From: CAZYSK01 sp964649415
GTDB taxonomy: Bacteria; Chloroflexota; Anaerolineae; B4-G1
Direction: 5' to 3'
NCBI GenBank assembly: GCA_964649415.1
Contig: CAZYSK010000114.1
Location: forward strand, 1 to 15,874
DNA length: 15,874 bases
The translations under genes were made by a program, and so were the position numbers. Positions 13,063 to 15,874 of the stretch are shown here, in pieces. Within the stretch, counting starts at the first letter, position 1; each line of letters begins with the position of its first letter. Under the pieces are notes generated by a model. It made no database searches, was not told where the DNA came from, and was given only the letters and a program-made list of their open reading frames with translations.

Positions 13063-15756
13063 ATGCGCAGGGAACTCATGGTTGAGCGGATACTGGATTC
13101 ACGGCGTGATCTGATCGAGGGGTGGGGCGGGGCTGGTGGCTCACCGGGGGCGGCCGAGGGGGGCTGCGGTGTGCTTGGGCTGGCCTGCAACGTGCCCGTC
13201 GCCGGGCGGCACGTGGTGCAGGCGGCGGCCCAGATGCACAATCGGGGCAACGGGAAGGGCGGCGGCATCGCGATGGCCGGGCTGGATCCGGCTCAGATGG
13301 GCGTCTCGCCGGAGACGCTGCGGGATGCCTATCTCGTCCAGATCGCCGTGCTTGACCCGCAGGCCCGGGGCCTGGTCGAAGAGGAAGGACTCTCGGCGTT
13401 CGACGTGATCGAGGGCCATCGCGTGCCCACACTGGATGATTGGCGTGAGGTCCCCGGCCTGGAGGTGCAGCCGCCCGACGTGTGGCGCTACTTCGTGCGT
13501 GCCAAGCCCGATGCCCTGGCGCGCTTCGCCGGGCGCAATGGCCTGGAGGCTTTGCCGGCGCGGGCGGTGGAGGACGAGTTCGTTTATCAGAACTCCTTTC
13601 GGCTGAACCGGGACTTCTACGCCAGCCTGGGTGAGAAGCGGGCTTTCGTGTTGTGCCATGGGCGGAACCTGCTCGTGCTCAAGATCGTCGGTTATGCCGA
13701 GCAGGTGGTGCAGTACTATCGTCTCGACGATGTGAGCGCCCACGTGTGGATTGCACACCAACGCTACCCCACCAAGGGGCGCGTGTGGCACCCCGCCGGC
13801 GCGCATCCCTTCATCGGCCTCAACGAGGCGCTGGTGCACAATGGCGACTTCGCCAACTACCACGCCGTAAGTGAGTACCTGAGCCAGCGAAACATCGCGC
13901 CGCTGTTCTTGACCGACACCGAGGTCTCCGTCTTGCTTTTCGATCTCTGGGACCGGACCTACGGCTACCCCCTGGAGGTGACGCTGGAGGCGCTGGCACC
14001 GACGACCGAGCGCGATTTCGCCGTCCTGCCGCCGGAGAAGCAGTCGCTGTACCGTGCCGTCCAGGCCACCCACATCCACGCCTCGCCCGACGGACCCTGG
14101 TTTTTCATCATCGCCCGTTCGCGTGCCGACGAGGGGGAGTACCAACTGGTGGGTATCACCGATACCAGCATGCTGCGCCCGCAGGTCTTTTCCCTGTTCG
14201 AGAATGAGGGCATCCAGCTTGGCTTGATCGCCTCGGAGCGGCAGGCGATCAACGCGGCGATGCGGTCGCTGGCGGATGGGGATCCGCGCTTCCTTCCGCT
14301 GGCCGACCGGTACTGGGTTGCCCGGGGCGGCAGCCACACCGACGGCGGGGCGTTCGCGTTCACCGTCCACGCCGTTGGGACTGCGCCCGCGTTAACCTGT
14401 GCCGACAAGTTCGGCACCCCCGTGACGATAGCGCCGGACCAGCGGCACGCGAACCGTGCCACCCTGGACCCGTTCAAGGCGGACGGGGTGTTCCTCAGGA
14501 CGTTTCGTGACCGGTGCTATCGCGCCTTTGACAATGGCGGGGCGCAGTCGCTGGCGCAATGGGCGATCCCGGAGGTGGCGGCGTTGACGTACGACGATGT
14601 GACGGCCTGTGCTAGATTCCTGGTCGACTTCGGTGGGGCCGGTGTGGCCATCGTGCCAGCAACGTGCTGGCGGTCCGCTGCAAACGCTGGTCCGGCGTCC
14701 ATCCGTGCGTCGGGAGAGGAGTGGGTCTTTGCCTGCCAGGCGTTGACCTTGTTGCGCGACCGGCACTACGACCCGGGCGACAAGCGCCGTGCCTCGCTCC
14801 TCACCGTGCTGAACGAAAGCCTGAGCAGGTTGTTCGAGCGCGTCCCCCCGATTGACCGCTCTACCGGCAGCCTGTCTGCCAATCCACCAATCGCCCGCCG
14901 CCTCACTTGGGAAGGCCGCCATGCCTTGCGCCCGCCGGATGGGGGTGAGCGCATACTGGTCGTGGACACGCTCAACTTCCCGCCGGAGGGCGACGACAGC
15001 GCGGCCCGGCTGCTGGTCTCTGCCTACGAGCTGGGTTGGTGCCACCTCATGGCCTACAACTGGCGCGGTGGCCGCTTCGCCGGCTGTGGCCTGGGGCCAG
15101 ACACGGGCCGGTTGCGCGTGGATCTCTACGGTGACGTGGGTGATTACGCTGCCTCGGGCCTGGATGGGGCCGACGTGCACATTCACGGGGATGCGCAGGA
15201 TCAGACAGGCCAGATCTTGAAGAGCGGCCGGCTGGTCGTCTACGGCGATGTGGGCCAGACTTTCCTCTATGGTGCGAAAGGTGGTACAATGTACGTGTTG
15301 GGTAGCGCCGCTGGCCGGCCCTTGATCAACGCCGTCGGGCATCCTCGGGCGATCATCAACGGTACGTGCCTGGATTACCTGGCCGAGTCGTTCATGGCCG
15401 GCGATCCACTGGACGGCGGTGGGTTTGTCATTCTCAACGGGGTGGACTTCGACGAACACGGGCGCCTGGTCGAGTTGGAGACGCCCTATCCCGGCGGCAA
15501 CCTGTTCTCTCTCGCGTCGGGCGGGGCCATCTACCTGCGGGATCCACACGGCAAGGTTGGTGAGGATCAGCTCAACGGCGGCCAGTTTGCGCCTTTGTCT
15601 GAGGCCGACTGGGCGCTCATTCACCCGTATCTGGAGGAGAACGAGCGTCTGTTCGGCATCTCCCTCGCGGGCCTGTTGGCGGCTGACGGCGTGCAACGGC
15701 CCCCGACCGAGATCTATCGCAAGGTCGAGGTGCGGCCACTTGCGGCGCTGACGTAG
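13063..15756 (+). CDS. Class II glutamine amidotransferase fused to GXGXG domain (GlxB-GlxC-like glutamate synthase subunit)
   Basis: The 897-residue protein starts with a 34-residue leader before Cys35 (EGGCGVLG), the expected N-terminal nucleophile after processing, as in GltB. The Ntn-type amidotransferase domain (~35-400) shows HNRGNGKGGG, HQRYPTKG (232-239) and ALVHNGDF (256-263), matching glutamine-binding and oxyanion motifs. A middle region (~400-640) is not recognised. From ~645, ILVVDTLNFPPEGDDSAARL leads to the GXGXG beta-helix (~680-800, with GDVGDYAASG, VYGDVGQTFLYGAKGG, YVLGSAAGRP), as in GlxC and the GltB C-terminus. It should hydrolyse glutamine and pass ammonia to the upstream FMN protein. 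The GltB order is thus split and permuted: FMN protein first, then amidotransferase plus GXGXG in one chain. Start: AGGAG 9 nt before ATG 13063; an ATG at 13078 lacks a good Shine-Dalgarno. The 108-bp gap to the FMN gene contains two repeats. Confidence 0.85.
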   Translation: MRRELMVERILDSRRDLIEGWGGAGGSPGAAEGGCGVLGLACNVPVAGRHVVQAAAQMHNRGNGKGGGIAMAGLDPAQMGVSPETLRDAYLVQIAVLDPQARGLVEEEGLSAFDVIEGHRVPTLDDWREVPGLEVQPPDVWRYFVRAKPDALARFAGRNGLEALPARAVEDEFVYQNSFRLNRDFYASLGEKRAFVLCHGRNLLVLKIVGYAEQVVQYYRLDDVSAHVWIAHQRYPTKGRVWHPAGAHPFIGLNEALVHNGDFANYHAVSEYLSQRNIAPLFLTDTEVSVLLFDLWDRTYGYPLEVTLEALAPTTERDFAVLPPEKQSLYRAVQATHIHASPDGPWFFIIARSRADEGEYQLVGITDTSMLRPQVFSLFENEGIQLGLIASERQAINAAMRSLADGDPRFLPLADRYWVARGGSHTDGGAFAFTVHAVGTAPALTCADKFGTPVTIAPDQRHANRATLDPFKADGVFLRTFRDRCYRAFDNGGAQSLAQWAIPEVAALTYDDVTACARFLVDFGGAGVAIVPATCWRSAANAGPASIRASGEEWVFACQALTLLRDRHYDPGDKRRASLLTVLNESLSRLFERVPPIDRSTGSLSANPPIARRLTWEGRHALRPPDGGERILVVDTLNFPPEGDDSAARLLVSAYELGWCHLMAYNWRGGRFAGCGLGPDTGRLRVDLYGDVGDYAASGLDGADVHIHGDAQDQTGQILKSGRLVVYGDVGQTFLYGAKGGTMYVLGSAAGRPLINAVGHPRAIINGTCLDYLAESFMAGDPLDGGGFVILNGVDFDEHGRLVELETPYPGGNLFSLASGGAIYLRDPHGKVGEDQLNGGQFAPLSEADWALIHPYLEENERLFGISLAGLLAADGVQRPPTEIYRKVEVRPLAALT

Positions 15757-15796
15757 AAGCCATATGATATATCGGATGGTGGAGGGTAAACACACT

Positions 15797-15874
15797 ATGA
15801 GCGATACAGTACTGGTGGCGTATGGAACGTGGGCCGGCTCGACCGCCGAGGTGGCGGAGGAGATTGGGAAGACC
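15797..15874 (+). CDS. Flavodoxin family protein, start only
   Basis: The first 26 residues, VLVAYGTWAGSTAEVAEEIG after MSDT, carry the flavodoxin FMN-phosphate-binding loop (here TWAGST, family T/S-x-T/S-G-x-T-like) and the following helix. GGAGGG lies 10 nt upstream of ATG 15797, 40 bp after the amidotransferase stop, so it is probably in the same operon. It could be the electron carrier for the FMN/Fe-S synthase protein, or belong to a flavodoxin-domain protoporphyrinogen oxidase-like group. The rest is outside the window. Confidence 0.7.
   Translation, partial: MSDTVLVAYGTWAGSTAEVAEEIGKT

Noticed and set aside
14392..15795. 467-codon minus-strand ORF opposite the amidotransferase gene, and a similar one at 13141-14370
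   Set aside because: Long antisense frames are expected in GC-rich DNA; the plus frame carries catalytic and GXGXG motifs while the antisense peptides show none.

Overview
The window looks like a chromosomal segment of an uncultured, GC-rich bacterium, most likely Chloroflexota (Anaerolineae-like). That assignment is an inference. It rests on the Pro/Thr-linker surface glycosidase, the GAF-rich soluble kinase, the beta-helix/RHS surface protein, and the intergenic low-complexity repeats and small palindromes. No rRNA, tRNA or CRISPR array was found.

Left third (1-5165, visibly lower GC): one open reading frame on the minus strand fills 4317..1 and runs off the left edge. It encodes a giant exported protein with a signal peptide, a parallel beta-helix, several Ig-like or beta modules, and the start of an RHS/YD-repeat region. 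Upstream of it lies a decayed IS1-family transposase (about 4449-4820, two frame changes and several stops), then an unrecognised small minus ORF, then four exact-period 23-bp direct repeats (5057-5132) that look like transposase-binding end repeats.

Middle (5200-7804): a lipid-bilayer-anchored GH99-like glycosidase on the minus strand faces a DUF4258/YgiT-zinc-finger toxin-antitoxin pair on the plus strand. The two sides have good sigma70-type promoters (17-bp spacers), each placed so that transcription should begin almost at the start codon. The toxin-antitoxin pair lies between two copies of a ~37-bp direct repeat. A short LarA-like C-terminal fragment follows.

Right half (7819-15874, high GC, all plus strand): a soluble GAF-GAF-HisKA_2-type histidine kinase and a receiver-ANTAR response regulator (an EutW/EutV-like pair). 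Next come a promoter and a 15-bp intrinsic terminator in the leader of the following gene, a glutamate-synthase-type FMN protein with an internally duplicated domain, a fused class II glutamine amidotransferase/GXGXG protein, and the start of a flavodoxin. ANTAR regulators act by antitermination, so the terminator between the regulator and the glutamate synthase-like operon suggests that the two-component system controls this nitrogen-metabolism operon through its leader RNA. The flavodoxin could supply electrons to the FMN/Fe-S synthase; no GltD-type subunit is visible.

A 38-bp palindromic repeat occurs three times, always in the same orientation: inside the kinase gene (in frame, within a ~54-residue insertion in GAF1), right after the kinase stop codon, and just before the amidotransferase gene.
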